Positions 1-12,170 of a stretch of 64,000 nucleotides of DNA are shown one piece after another. The stretch is from Podaxis mareebaensis (lineage: Eukaryota; Basidiomycota; Agaricomycetes; Agaricales; Agaricaceae): NCBI GenBank assembly GCA_018524725.1, contig JAEUWP010000525.1:1-64000 (forward strand), given 5' to 3'. The number at the start of each line of letters is the position of its first letter. Position 1 is the stretch's first letter. Both the position numbers and the translations under genes were made by a program. The notes beneath the pieces are model-generated. The model saw only the letters and a program-made list of their open reading frames with translations, was not told the DNA's origin and made no database searches.

Positions 1-92
1 AGAAGTTTCCATAAGTTGAGAATCAGAAGTTAGCCTTAGCAGGGTTAACTAGGAGTACATCGCAGCTGCATATCACCAGTCAGAGCACTCAT

Positions 93-105
93 TGGTACGA
101 GTCAG
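93..105 (+). other. Possible primer-binding site of the retrotransposon
   Basis: The sequence TGGTACGAGTCAG begins just after a CA dinucleotide, as expected for a primer-binding site next to the 3' end of a 5' LTR. If so, bases 1-92 are the end of the 5' LTR. I could not find a matching copy of bases 1-92 downstream of the element, so this is tentative. Confidence 0.2.
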
Positions 106-502
106 TATATTTCTGGTAGTAGCGAGGGATCACTCTCGCTACCTTCGGTTCTTTGGTACTTGTGTATCATAGTGACGCTACGTCAGAGACTTGTCAATTT
201 AAAGAACAAACAGTCTAGTTCAGTCTTGAACTAGGGCATCGTCGAGACTGCCTCACAACAGCATCCAGAAGTCCTCGCGTCAAGTGAAGATAGCACCAAG
301 CACATACACGTTCCCCACTCCTTCACAACTCTTATCCTTACCTTTTTACATTCCTAGAGAGTGTTTCAATCTCGCGTCACTTTATTATCCCTTTCATTTC
401 TGAATCAAAGTCCCCCATGAACTTGCTAGGGTGTGGCTTTTGGTAATACTATTTTATATTTCACTTCACATTATCTCTTTTATTCGTTATATTCTATAGT
501 AA

Positions 503-2850
503 TCCATTTGCTGCCCCATCAGTGTATATAAAATACAACCTACTCAGCAGTACCTCGAGCACATCCTTGACTCAACTAATGAGGGGATCACCTATGATCC
601 CCTCAATGCCAAAATTGATGAAGCAATCAAGAGGGCCGAACAACACCCAGTACATGAGCACCATTGTCAACACAATAACGATGGACCACCAGCAATGCCT
701 CAACCACAACTATGCATTGCAGCCCCTCAAGTACCTCCACACCACCCATCTCCCTCATTGACCACATTATCGAATACCGCCCAAGCCGTGGCACATTTAC
801 ATGCACCCAGGCAACCAGGGGAAACGGATCAAGCTTACAACAAGCACCTCAGTGTGCAACAATGACACACACAAGGGTACAGCCTAAGGGCCACACACTT
901 CACCATCGACAGGTCCACTGTTATGGACAGTGAGATGATTCCAGGGAACGATACCTTCATGAACCAATTGCATCGCCATGCCCCAACCACTGGGGCATCA
1001 CAATCCCAACCACCACCTCCCCTGTTAATGCAACTTGACCCCCAGGGTCAGATCAATACCCTCAACCCACATTGGTCACCTCAACTGCTCCCTATCCCTT
1101 CTCCCAAAGGGAAAGGACCAATGGATGTACCATTGCCAAGAACAACGGTGCAGGGTAGTAACTACCCTGCAACGGATCCTGGAACTAAGAGATTGCCATC
1201 AGCCAAACCCATGGCCGGTGGAAATTCCCCAGCGGCTTCAACATCAAATGTTAAAGCTGAGCTACCTTCCACCACTAGCATTCGTATGAATGCTGGCTCG
1301 TTCCAAGCCTCGAGCACCCTGTTCATATTGCCTATGGCTAAACAAACCCCTCGTGCTGATAAGTGGAGCGACCAGGTCACCCTACAACAAATGCAAAACG
1401 AAGACATCCACACCCGTGGGTCGTCTCTGATAGACGACCAATATATTAGGTTCAACAGACATATACCTGTTGAGGCCACCATGTTGGAACATGAGGAGCA
1501 AAAGGCAGCTACTTGTGTGTTCTTTGGAGGCCCTCTCAAGACACCTCAAATGGTTACTAACTGCAAAACGGTCAGGATGGCCTCCCCACCCCAGCAACCA
1601 TCCTCGCAGGGGCAAAATCTGCCCCCACTATACAATCTACATCCCCTCCGAAATCTTCCTCCCATCCAAGAGGAAGAAGGAGAGGAAGAAGTTGACACAA
1701 AGGAGGAGCAGGAGGTATACACCACCTCACGACTCCCCACACCGAACCAAGGGACTCATCAATACTCTCTAGTCAGAGAGGCGCATGATGAGTTGGTAAC
1801 TCCAGGGATCGTACAATCCGTCCAGAGTTACAATAACCTCATGTATGATCATTTACATTGAATGATCGACCAATACCTCGCGCAACCAATTGAGTACCCT
1901 GAAGGTTATAAACCTTTGTTGAACAAGCTCCCCACAGAAAAGAGCTTAGAACCATACAGTGGAAGTCACCGATTCAGAGACTTGTTGTCATTTGTAACAA
2001 GTCTCTGTGCTGACTTTGCCATGAAAGGACTAGGGGGACAGAGTCCCACTACGGATCGACTATGAATCCTAACCCTCCAATATTACCTCATTGGAGAGGC
2101 AAAGGATATGTTTGTTCATCATGTACTTAGTATAGATCGTAGTAAATATGATTGGATGTTCAAGAGCATCATTACAGTGCTCTATGACAGATTCATCAGA
2201 CCGACATCAATGCATGAGGCTTGCGAAAGCCTCAAAGGGGTCAGGTATAATCCCAAAGAAGGGATTCAACACTACTACGATGCCATCTTGGGTTACTCCC
2301 AAGACATGGCGATCCACCCCGATGATTATTCTCTCATTGAGACCTTCCTGGAAGGTCTCCCACAAACCATGAGGCACTTCCTCATGTTTGACAGAGGACT
2401 ATCTCCTGAGATGAATCAACTTGAGGACTTCATGGCACATGCAGCCAATTACGAGAATCAGATGCAAAGCAGCACTTTCTTTGAAAAGGTACTGAAACCT
2501 TCTTGATCACATGAACCATCAGCAGGCTTCTCAAAGAAACCTGCTGCAGCAGAACCAAGAATGAGGACCGCATGGGTCCCTCGTTGCATATCTGCAGGAC
2601 GGGATTGCATCCCTGCCCATGAGCTAAGGCGATCCTCAAATGCCTTTCCACCAAAGCGACCATCGAAACCTCCACCTCGACAACACAAACCCAAGGCTCA
2701 ATTTAAACCACAGGTACAGAGCAAGGTGCCTGTTAAGCAGAACCAAGGGAACAAGGCCACAGAGAAAGGGCCTTGTTACGAATGTGGAAAACATGGTCAC
2801 TGGGCACAAGAATGCCCAGAGAAGGGGAAATGACGCAGCTATGTATGAGC
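503..2850 (+). pseudogene. gag: gag region of the gypsy element (TGA-interrupted)
   Basis: The frame opens after TAG/TAA at 497-502. A Pro/Gln-rich N-terminal part leads into a retrotransposon gag-type capsid region at about 1,860-2,500, with the pattern YSGS...RFIRPTSMHEA...FLEGLP. A CX2CX4HX4C zinc knuckle (CYECGKHGHWAQEC) lies at about 2,774-2,815. In-frame TGA codons occur at 863, 1859, 2063, 2504, 2831 and 2846. The frame continues unchanged after each, so these are point changes. The first long stretch starting with ATG begins at 923, but the frame is open upstream to 503, so the original start was probably further 5' and may be lost. Gag would package the element RNA. This copy cannot make a full-length product without readthrough. 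Confidence 0.85.
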
Positions 2851-2851
2851 C

Positions 2852-5800
2852 ATGCACACAGTCGTTCCAGCGAATGACGAAGAAGTTCTTCAACAAGAAG
2901 TTGAAGAAATTGAACAGGACTCGACCTCAGATGACAACACTGAGGTCCAAGAAGAACCAGAGTCTAGTTCGTCAAATGGAGATGAACTAGTACAAGTTGA
3001 AGTCATCGAATCAGACTACGGATCTGATGTTGACGACAAATATGATTTCGCCGCCATGATTGGCAACACAGAGGATGTCAGTGACAAAGATTGCAATGAC
3101 TTCGATGTCATTGACGCTCTCACTGTCAAGCCCTGCAAGAAACCAGACCACAAAGTGAGGGTATGCCACATTACCCCCCATAAAGAGAAGAATAAAATCC
3201 TTTGGCCCCAAGCCTCCCTTAGTGAGAAACAATGCCTCGCCACTCTTGTCAGTGTCAACGGTATTGATGCTTGGACACTGTGGGACTCTGGTAGTACAAC
3301 TACCGGCATCACCCCCATGTTTGCACAAGTGGCTGGCATCAGGGTCAACAAACTATTAGACCCTCACACACTGCAACTGGGGACAGTGGGCAGTCGATCC
3401 ACTGTCAAGTACAGAGCAACAGTAAATGTTGCCATTGGAAACATACGTACTTGTACATATGTAGATGTAGCGAACTTCGATCACTATGACAAGATAATCA
3501 GTACACCATTCATGTGTACGAACAACGTTATCCTCAACTTCATCAAGAATGAAGTCAGAATCGGAAACAAAACCATAGCAGTGGCGAACTTCACCAGCAA
3601 ATCAGATACTTGCCTGCGTCGCCACCATGCAACTGACAAAAACAAGTCAAGTTGACTTGTGGAGGATGTTCGACAAGATAATATTCGTCAAACATCCATA
3701 GAAGAAGTTCAAGATGACGAACAAAGTTCCCAAGGGGAAACATTACCCCACGATAGCCGTCACCTCCTAGAAGAGGTCAAGAGTTCCATGAACTCTCGAA
3801 GGGGGGACGTAGGTCACAGAGGACACAAGGTCTCCTCCAAGAGAGACAAACTAAAGGGAAAATCACACCCTTCACCAAACCAAGAGGGACAAAATGCCCC
3901 TCATAGACCACAAAAAACGAGATACAAGTCTCGTTTGATGGACAGACCCACTCAGAACCCAATGTTCGAGTGGTACTACAACCCCCACATGCCCACAGAA
4001 TGGAACACCATGGTCTGCAGCATATGGGAAATGCATCATCCTGGGGATGAACTACCAACTTCGACTGGATTCACACAACCCAACCTCGACAACGTAGTCA
4101 AAACCCAGGAGTTTACCAGGGTACATTACCCTGATAAAATGGTACGAGATCAACTCCGCAGTATGATTGTCACTCATCTTCCAGTGGAAGATGATTCAGA
4201 AACACAGATACAAAACACTCAGATCAATGCTGAGAAGAGGAACCACCACCCTGAGTGACAAGGCCAGTACTCCAAGAAGGACATACTGATGCTGCACCAG
4301 CAGTGGTTCAATGAATTTGAGGACATAATGCATGGCCCTCCAGATGAGCTTCCCCCATTTCATGAAGTAAATCATGAAATAAACCTTATCAATGAGAGTA
4401 AGAAGTATAGCTACTTCACTCCCAGATGCCCACAATCCCTGTGCGGGGAGTTTCACCAGAAACTCAACTGCTATGTGAATGCAAGATGGTGGGAGCCACG
4501 ACATATCTCCCAAGCAGCACTGTTATTGTGCATCCCAAAGAAAGACAGTTGATTACGAACTGTCATTGATGCACAACAACGAAACGAAAACACTGTCAAG
4601 GATGCTACACCCTTGCCAGACCAAGACGTCATTCGAGAAGATGTCACTCGAGCGCGATATTGATCCAAGATCGATCTCACTGATGCCTATGAGCAAGTCT
4701 GAGTACATCTGGAAGACATAGACAAAACAGGATTTGCTACAATCGCTGGCATGTATGTCAGCAACATAATGCAGCAGGGGGATTGTAATGCCCCTGCAAC
4801 CTTTCAGCGGTTAATGACCGCTATATTTTGCGATGTCATAGGTATATGTGTACATGTATACCTTGACGACATCTTCATATTCTCTGACTCAATAGATGAA
4901 CACGAAGATCATCTATGACTTGTGTTCGAGCGACTGTGCAAACACAAGTTATATGTCAAACAATCCAAATGCGATCTGTACGCAGATTGCGTCGACTGCC
5001 TTGGTCATATTATCGATGACCAAGGGATACACCCAGACAAAGACAAACTGACTCATATTCGGGGGTGGTGCACTCCCAGAAACTATACCAACATCCAATG
5101 ATTCGTTGGACTCGTCAACTACCTGGCAAACTTTTTGCCAGATGTATCTGCATACACCAGGCCACTGCTCACAATCACCCAGAACAGAACCCCATTCCAT
5201 TGGAGACCCCTTCACCAGCACTGCTTTGACATGGTGAAGAGGATCTGCAAGAAGACCCCTATTGTCAAACCGATAGACCCCAGAACTGGGGAACCCATAT
5301 GGATCATCTGCAATGCCTCTAAGACAGGCATTGGAGCTATGTATGGACAAGGACCCACCTGGGCAGACTGCCGACTAGCAGGATTCATGTCCAAGAAGTT
5401 CACCCCCACACAGCAGAACTATGCTGTGCATGAACTCGAGACACTAGTGATTTTAAAAGCACTAATGAAGTGGGAGGACAAGCTCATTGGCTACCGGATC
5501 CATGTTATCATGGATCACAAGGCACTGGAGTTTTTCAAAACTCAAATGCAATTGTCTAGCTGACAACAACAATGGATGGACTATCTATCACACTTTAACT
5601 TTGACATTACATATGTCAAAGGAGAACGAAATAAAGTAGCAGACTGCTTGTCTCACTACTTTGAAAGCGATACTCCAGGAGAAGAACACTCCCCTGGAGA
5701 ATACATCCAAGTCGACCACAGAATCGATCCTCACTGCGAGGACCTACCTCTACAATGAGCTGAGGAGATTGAGCATCTCCTCAACAGAGTCAAGGCAATG

Positions 5801-7480
5801 GTTGAGTGACCATTGTGGCGAAGCACCCACTTGCGCGAATGACAGGAAGAATAAGAAATCAAAGCTTGTGAGCTTCAAGAAGCAGCCCAGAGACAGGTGG
5901 CTCAACAGGAGCCACAAGAACGAATTGTCGAGTCTCCAACACTGGGAGATGCGTTAACAGGTAACATCACCACTGAAGCTCCAATGGAGCTCCCAGTCAA
6001 TGTGATGAAAACAATCACATCAGGATACACATCCGACCCTGTATTTTCAGCAGTGCTTGAAGCACCTGAGAAATACAGTGGTTTTACTGTCAATGATGAT
6101 GGTATTATTCGAAGAACTACCCCCCAAGGACAGGAGGTAGTATGCATTCCCAACGATCGATCCTTAATTACAGAGCTTCTGAATAAAGCTCATGAGATCG
6201 TTGGTCACTTCAGTGACCAACGGACAGCAGAGTACCTCTGAAGGTGGTACTGGTGGCCAAAATTAGCCAAAGACACACGCACATTCTGTAGAACCTGCGA
6301 GATATGTCAACGTTCAAAGGTCTCGAATATAAAACCTTCCAGAGAATTACACTCGCTACCGGTCCCAATCAAACCTTGGGACTCCATCGGAATGGACTTT
6401 GTCAGTCCATTCCCTGAATCCAAGGGTTTCAATTACCTTTGGGTGGTCATTTGTAGAATGACTAGCATGGTACACCTCATCCCAGTGCATACGCAGATGA
6501 AAGCATCTGAGTTATCCTGGATATACTTACGAGAAATCATGAGGCTGCATGGCCTCCCTAGCTCGATCATCAGTGATCGAGATTCGAAGTTCACCTCTGT
6601 TTGGTGGGTAGAACTCCACAAAATTTTAGGAGCTAAGCTCCTAATGTCCACATCATTCCACCCACAAATGGATGGGCAGACCAAACACATGAACCAGAAT
6701 ATTGTACAGATATTCCAAGCAACGGTCAGCCATGACCAAAAAAACTGGGTAGACAAGGTACCCATGACTGAGTTTGCTGTAAACTCAAGTATATCCACCA
6801 CTACTGGGTATGCACCATTCGAATTGAATGGTGGATACATGCCCAGTATGATCCAAGAGATATGGGGCAACCTAACACCCCCTAAGGGTGTTAAACTATT
6901 TGCTGAAGCCACCCTGATGAACCTGGCATCTGCGCATGATGCCATCATAGAAGCACGAGTTTTTCAAACCTGCCAGGCAAACAAGAGAAGAGGGCCTGAG
7001 CCTGACATTAAAGTTGGAGACCCGGTATTCCTTTCCATGAAGAACTTGAATCTGCCAAAAGGCAGAGCTCACAAACTCTGTCCAAAATTTATAGGACCAT
7101 TCAAGGTCCTAGAAGCCAAGCCTGAGATGTCCAACTATCATCTCGAGCTACCGCTGGCCCTACAGGAATGTTGAATACACCTGACATTCCACATTTCCCT
7201 ATTGTGACCCTATAATGCATCAGACGATGCACTATTCCCTAGCTGAAATAAACCGGAACCGTACGACTTCAGCATAGACGACGAACATGAATGGTTCGTC
7301 AATGAAATCATCAGTCATCATTTCACAAATGATAGCAAGGCGGAGTTCCAAGTCTGCTGGAGTTTAGGCAATACGACCTGGGAGCCGTATAGCCATTGTA
7401 AGGACCTAGCAGCTCTAGATCAGTATCTAGAGCTGAAAGGTGTTAAGTCAATCCAACAGCTACCATGGATCAGTCAATGA
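2852..7480 (+). pseudogene. pol: pol region: protease, RT, RNase H, integrase, chromodomain (inactivated)
   Basis: The same frame as gag continues. The protease has the DSG motif at about 3,284-3,292. The RT core carries LRTVIDA, SKIDLTDAYEQV and the catalytic YLDD at about 4,857-4,870. RNase H follows at about 5,290-5,560; its first acidic residue is Asn (AAT at 5312). Integrase has the zinc-binding HHCC region at about 6,210-6,310 and Asp at 6395 and 6575. The expected catalytic Glu, 36 codons after the second Asp, is Lys (AAA at 6683). A C-terminal chromodomain (EWFVNEIISHH...TWEPYSHCKDL) occupies about 7,285-7,440 and would direct integration to particular chromatin. In-frame TGA lie at 3653, 4256, 4550, 4661, 4700, 4916, 5099, 5561, 5756, 5807, 5840, 6239, 7172, 7205 and 7244. 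TAA is at 5852. The TGA at 7478 may be the native end of pol. Confidence 0.92.
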
Positions 7481-10400
7481 CTATCCATGGAAAAATTGAT
7501 GGTGTCCAAAAATGGACACTCGACCCTGAGGATCGTGTTCCCAATGTTTGGGAACACAAAGATTGGACAAATAACTTTAATTCGTCCTTTCACCTCAACC
7601 ACACCAATGGACTCCCAGCACGGCCAACACAACCAGCACACTCAACAACAACAACAACAACTGGCACTGGGTGATATCAATCACCCTGCACAGACCAGAG
7701 GCCCTATATTGGGCCTCGAAGGGGGGAGGCAGATGGATATATCACCTGACCCGACACCAACACACGATGGGCAGCAGTTGGCTGCCCATCAAGCACTACT
7801 AACCAGCCTTGTAGGTACGATACCCCAAGGCATCAACCAAATGGATCCATTGCATTTACATGCGATGCCCCCACCACCCCAACAATTCACGCAAGGATAC
7901 CCATATCCTCCATACTACCCCCCACCACCACACATGTATGGTTTTCCACAACTGTACGGACCATACCCTCCTCCTCCGATGCCATACCTGCTGTTTCAAC
8001 ACCAACAACCCATGCCATTCACCCAGCAGCCGTTTGCACCAAACCTGCAAACGGCAACCATTCCTCAACAGCCCCAACAGCTGACTCAAGATTGGCCCAT
8101 CTCCACACAGAAACCAACCATGATGGCGCCCAATCCACCACCAGCACCTGAACCACGAAGGAGTAACACTACTCCTTCATCCAGGTCCTCCTCAGTAGCA
8201 TCAACCAGAGGAAGGAGTAAGGCACCAAACCCCACGATACCCTCGTCCTCTAAGGACAAGGGTAAACAAAATCCACTGGAACCAACAACACCCATGCTCT
8301 CCTCAAAGGCTCGAGGAAAGCAAAGGGCCATAGACGTAGAGCTTGAGGACAACCAATACATCCAAGAGCTGATGAACTGACTTAACGAGGCAGGTCTACC
8401 CTTAGACCTGATATCTGAACTAAGCACCAGCTCGAAACACACTGGTTGCAACGCCATTATCGAGGAGCTTCTAACGAAGCTCCGCAGCCTACAGGACCAT
8501 TTTGTCATGCTTGAAGGATGAAACAGTCTATTATAAAGGCAGGTTTCCAACCTGCAATGACAACTAAGTGAGAAACCAGACCAGGAGGAGGAAAGGCCTG
8601 TGAAACGACGTGCAATGTCCCAATCGATGTTGTCGTCTCAACGGGGGGTGCCAAGCACCCCACAAGACTCCACCACCTTGACACCACGCACGGGCAGTGA
8701 GGTAAAACCTTTACCTTGCCAATGCCACCAACCCTCACCACCACCCACTACATTGTCATCGCATCAGCCACCCCCACCCCTGGCCGACATCACATTACCC
8801 TACATCGAGGAAGTACCATCTGGGGACATCGATGTCTCCATGCACAAACCCTCGACAAGTACAGTCTCGAGGTCAATGAAACCAACCTCGAGCAGTATTG
8901 TACCATCAGAGTCCTTGTTTGAAGGACTCTCCTTTGGCCAACCTATCCTGGTGCACCTGCCAGGAAATCTTCTGCCAGAACCAGTAGTCTGCATCCACCA
9001 TGAGTTCGTCCAGTACAGTCCAGATGACCTGGAGGAATGGCTCTCGGGACTGGAGTACTCAAGCGACAAAGATGACGATTCATCAAGGAATCGTCGTAAG
9101 AAAAACAAGAAAAACCAAAAAGCACAATCGTCTGGAGACGACAATTGCGCCAGCATCTCTGACCTCATCGGACGAGGAGGCAGGATTCCTGACCTCTGGG
9201 GACTTTGGGGTACCAAGCCTGGTATTAGAGAACGCGACAACTCCATGCGAGGAATGTTGTCGCACGATGTATATTATTGCTGGCAAATAAACACAGTATT
9301 TGCAGGCACAAATGCCTGACTTGCTGCCAACGCCGAACTCCAAGGCAGGGAGTTCGTGCACAGCAACAAGAAAGGCACAGTTCACAACATCGCAGGTCAG
9401 GGTCTACCAATGACCCCGAGACAAGTCCTATGACTATGGTGGCTCATGAATAACTGCCATATCAACATCCACAGCAGGTTTGAGGCGTACTTCCTACTCT
9501 GAGAACTGCACAGCATCACAACCACAACCTTGCCAGAGCATCACAATGATGCTATGGAATTCATCTTGAACCTCAAGGGGTATGACCCCAACCTCCTGGT
9601 GCCTGGAATGCAAAAGGAATACATGACTAGGCTCGAACCCATCCTGTGTGCTGTGCAAGATCACGGTGCCAGAAACGTTCTCAAATGGAATGAGGGCAAA
9701 GGCCTCCCGATGCCGACCGGCCCTCAGCTTTTTGATATTGACCTCTTAGGTCAATATCTCCTTATCCACGGAAACCCCAACACTCACAATGCCTACAATG
9801 GCATTGCATTCGAACGGTGATGACTTGTCCATCACCATTGCGTCTTCGGTTACGGCTTGGGCCGAGCACTGAGCCCATCCGACAAGAGCATGTCGCAGAA
9901 GTTCATGAGGTTATTCACTATCCTTGTCGTGACCCTGAACTTATACCGGGAATTCATCACTGGATATAACAGTCGCATTCCCCCAGAACACGCCTACTCC
10001 TCACAAAACGGGCCCGTATTTTCGATACAGTCCCTGGACATAACCTCCTATGCTGCACACAATTTGAGCCTCAACGACGTGGCTCATGTCCTCATCCATA
10101 ACAGTATACCCACATCATGGGTAGACCATGCATATCTCTTCAGGTTGTGGTGGCTCAACCACACCTATCGTGGTGACCAACTACACCACAATTTATACGA
10201 TGAACATGACAATTGCCGAGTGGAATACCTCAACTGGTATCATGAACCACTGGCAATTCCAGAGTGGGATGGATGGAGACATCCCACTGACGACAACCTC
10301 AATCGATTCTTGTACTTTGAGTACAAGAACACTCGACAAGAAAAGGGGGAACACTTTGTTCCCTGAGGATGGTTACCAGCAGGGGCCTCACCTTACTTCC

Positions 10401-10819
10401 AGCTCCTACAGAATCGCGACTACCCTCAGCGTCTGCTGGAGCCACCACTATCCCAACTGCAGCTGACCCATCCCCTCACACTAACCCTTGGTGAGGTGGC
10501 ACCCGCTGTCCCTGATGAAGCGGCTCTTGATACAGACACACACATGATAGAGGCCAATGCCTCTGTATCCACACTTGCCACCACTGAATCTCACTTGTCT
10601 GACACAACCATGACCGAGGCCAATGCCTCTGCCCTCACGTCCAATCTCCCACCCATCGCTGTTTTGGCTGAGGCCAACGCCTCTGCCTCCTCATCTCAGG
10701 ACCCCATTGGCGAATCCTCGTCGATCGCCTCTTCACACTCACGCTCGTCCTCATCACCTTTGTGATTGAGTTGTCTCCAGCCCTACGTCCCCTATGAGGT
10801 GATCCATCACCTCATCTAA
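7481..10819 (+). pseudogene. Extra 3' ORF of the gypsy element, function unknown
   Basis: The gag-pol frame remains open downstream of pol for about 1,100 more codons. The first part (7,487-8,380) is rich in Pro, Gln and Tyr, with Ser/Thr and basic stretches. A Gln/Leu-rich, possibly coiled-coil stretch follows at about 8,500-8,600. A more globular part occupies about 9,530-10,460, with many Trp, Tyr and His (WWLNHTYRGDQLHHN, YHEPLAIPEWDGW). A Ser/Thr/Ala-rich tail has three spaced copies of EANAS. Stops are TGA at 8378, 8519, 8558, 9317, 9431, 9500, 9818, 9821, 10364 and 10763, plus TAA at 8534; the terminal stop may be TAA at 10,817. I recognise no known domain. It sits where accessory or envelope-like ORFs sit in other retroelements, but I saw no convincing signal peptide or membrane segment. 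Confidence 0.7.
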
Positions 10820-10927
10820 ATCTTACTACTGACTGGGCGCTATATGTGTCCCCGTCTTCCACTCATCACCACAAGTAACCTCATTACTTGTGTCCTGAAA
10901 TTCTTGACTGTACCCTACGGTCTCAAT

Positions 10928-11200
10928 GGGGGGTGTGTAAGGGTTAAGCCCTTACTATCGTGGCCATCTCCTTTCTTGGTAATCAATATTGTATTAATTA
11001 ATTGTTTAATTCCCGCTGTTACTTAACCTGATGGATTACTTAATCCATCAGAAAAATATCCTTTATATTCTCGTTGTCAGCTGTCATCATGACAGCTGAC
11101 CTTATACCTACACTACATACATCCCAATACATCGGGTTTATTGTACATTGGTGTGAACTTAAGGTCTACGCTCTAGGTAAGCCTCAGTAGGCTTACACTG
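10928..11200 (+). repeat. Polypurine tract and putative 3' LTR
   Basis: A run of six G at 10,928-10,933 resembles the polypurine tract that primes plus-strand synthesis. TGTAAGGG at 10,936 is a plausible LTR start. The LTR contains four perfect inverted repeats in 260 bp: 10,937-10,955 (7-bp arms), 11,028-11,051 (10-bp arms), 11,076-11,100 (12-bp arms, 1-nt spacer) and 11,177-11,196 (8-bp arms). The right boundary is not fixed because no matching 5' LTR is fully present. Confidence 0.6.
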
Positions 11201-12170
11201 TCAGCATATGCCAGCGTCCCATGGCAAGTCACTGGGCCTTGATACATCCCGTGTTTGATAGCACTATCTCTTCCAATAGATCAGGCTACTTGGCATAGCT
11301 TGGTTGAGGTATCAAGTGAGGCAGGAGGATGAGGAATGGAATTGCGGAGGAAGTAGTGCATTGACAACTTTGATCTCTGAAGCTAATCCTGTTCCGCAGT
11401 GCACTCATCGGCGAATGATCCAGTCTGTCCAACCACGGACTGCATGACTGATTAGAAGTCAGAGCAGATGATGTCTATATGATGCACTGGGCTATGTGTG
11501 GTGGTGATGAATACAGGAATAGGTGGCAGTCTAGGAGAGCGTTTCTGGTGCAGTAAAGAAGTATGGCACAAAGAGACAACAACGCTAACTAAAGCAGGCA
11601 ACTAATCTCAGCAGCATTGTTCCAGTTCAAGTAAATTTCTTATATAGCTGATAACTAAAGCAGTGTGACTCAGCCTCCTTCTAGACGGACCCCCAGTTCA
11701 GGAGCATGATATTCCTCAACTGCAGCATCAACACAAGTGCCAAGTCCATGGCTCCCTAAGCCTCCCCATTTGCTGTTTCCCTACCCTGTGAACCACACAG
11801 GGGTGCACCTAACAAGTGAGGTGAGGGCGTTCTTTTACCCCCAATGGTGACCAGGATCCTCAAGATCACAATAGCAAAATGGTAGAGGACTCGCATTGAA
11901 CGTAACGGTATAAAGTTATCTGTAACGGAGGCCATTGAATAACAAAGAGACACAGCCCGACTTGCACTCTGAACACCGGGTCTGCTATGTAAGGCAGCTC
12001 AATCTAGCCTTCAACTAAGTTGAAGTTAAACGAAGTTGATGCCGAGTCCAACCCAAGCCAGTGTTTTATGGCATTAATAACACTCCATTGGCCAAAGTTG
12101 AAACAAGATAAATTAGCTCGAGTGAATTGGTTACTCTCAACATCCCCCCACTGCTCCTAAACTCATTGTC
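11201..12170. other. Intergenic stretch, no gene recognised
   Basis: I see no coding region with support here. The minus-strand ORF at 11,756-11,953 has no recognisable features. Part of this could still be LTR or another decayed repeat. Confidence 0.5.

Larger units (their letters stand above)
1..11200 (+). mobile_element. Degenerate Ty3/gypsy chromovirus LTR retrotransposon
   Basis: The order of domains is gag with a CCHC knuckle, aspartic protease, reverse transcriptase, RNase H, integrase and chromodomain, which defines a Ty3/gypsy chromovirus. An extra ORF follows before a G-rich polypurine tract and a sequence beginning TGTAAGGG that I take as the 3' LTR. One frame stays open from about 503 to 10,819 except for 32 TGA codons and two TAA codons (5852, 8534). 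There are no TAG codons, and I found no frameshift. Two catalytic residues are also changed (RNase H Asp to Asn, integrase Glu to Lys), so the copy is dead. The 5' end lies at or before the window start and the exact 3' end is uncertain. The element is unusually rich in perfect short inverted repeats, in leader, coding region and LTR alike. Confidence 0.93.

Noticed and set aside
503..10819. TGA read as a sense codon (recoding) in the gypsy element
   Set aside because: Host genes in the same window end in TGA (for example copy B at 49,760 and PIG-S at 61,151), the stops sit at Arg rather than at Trp, Sec or Cys positions, and catalytic residues are also lost. Decay explains all of this better.
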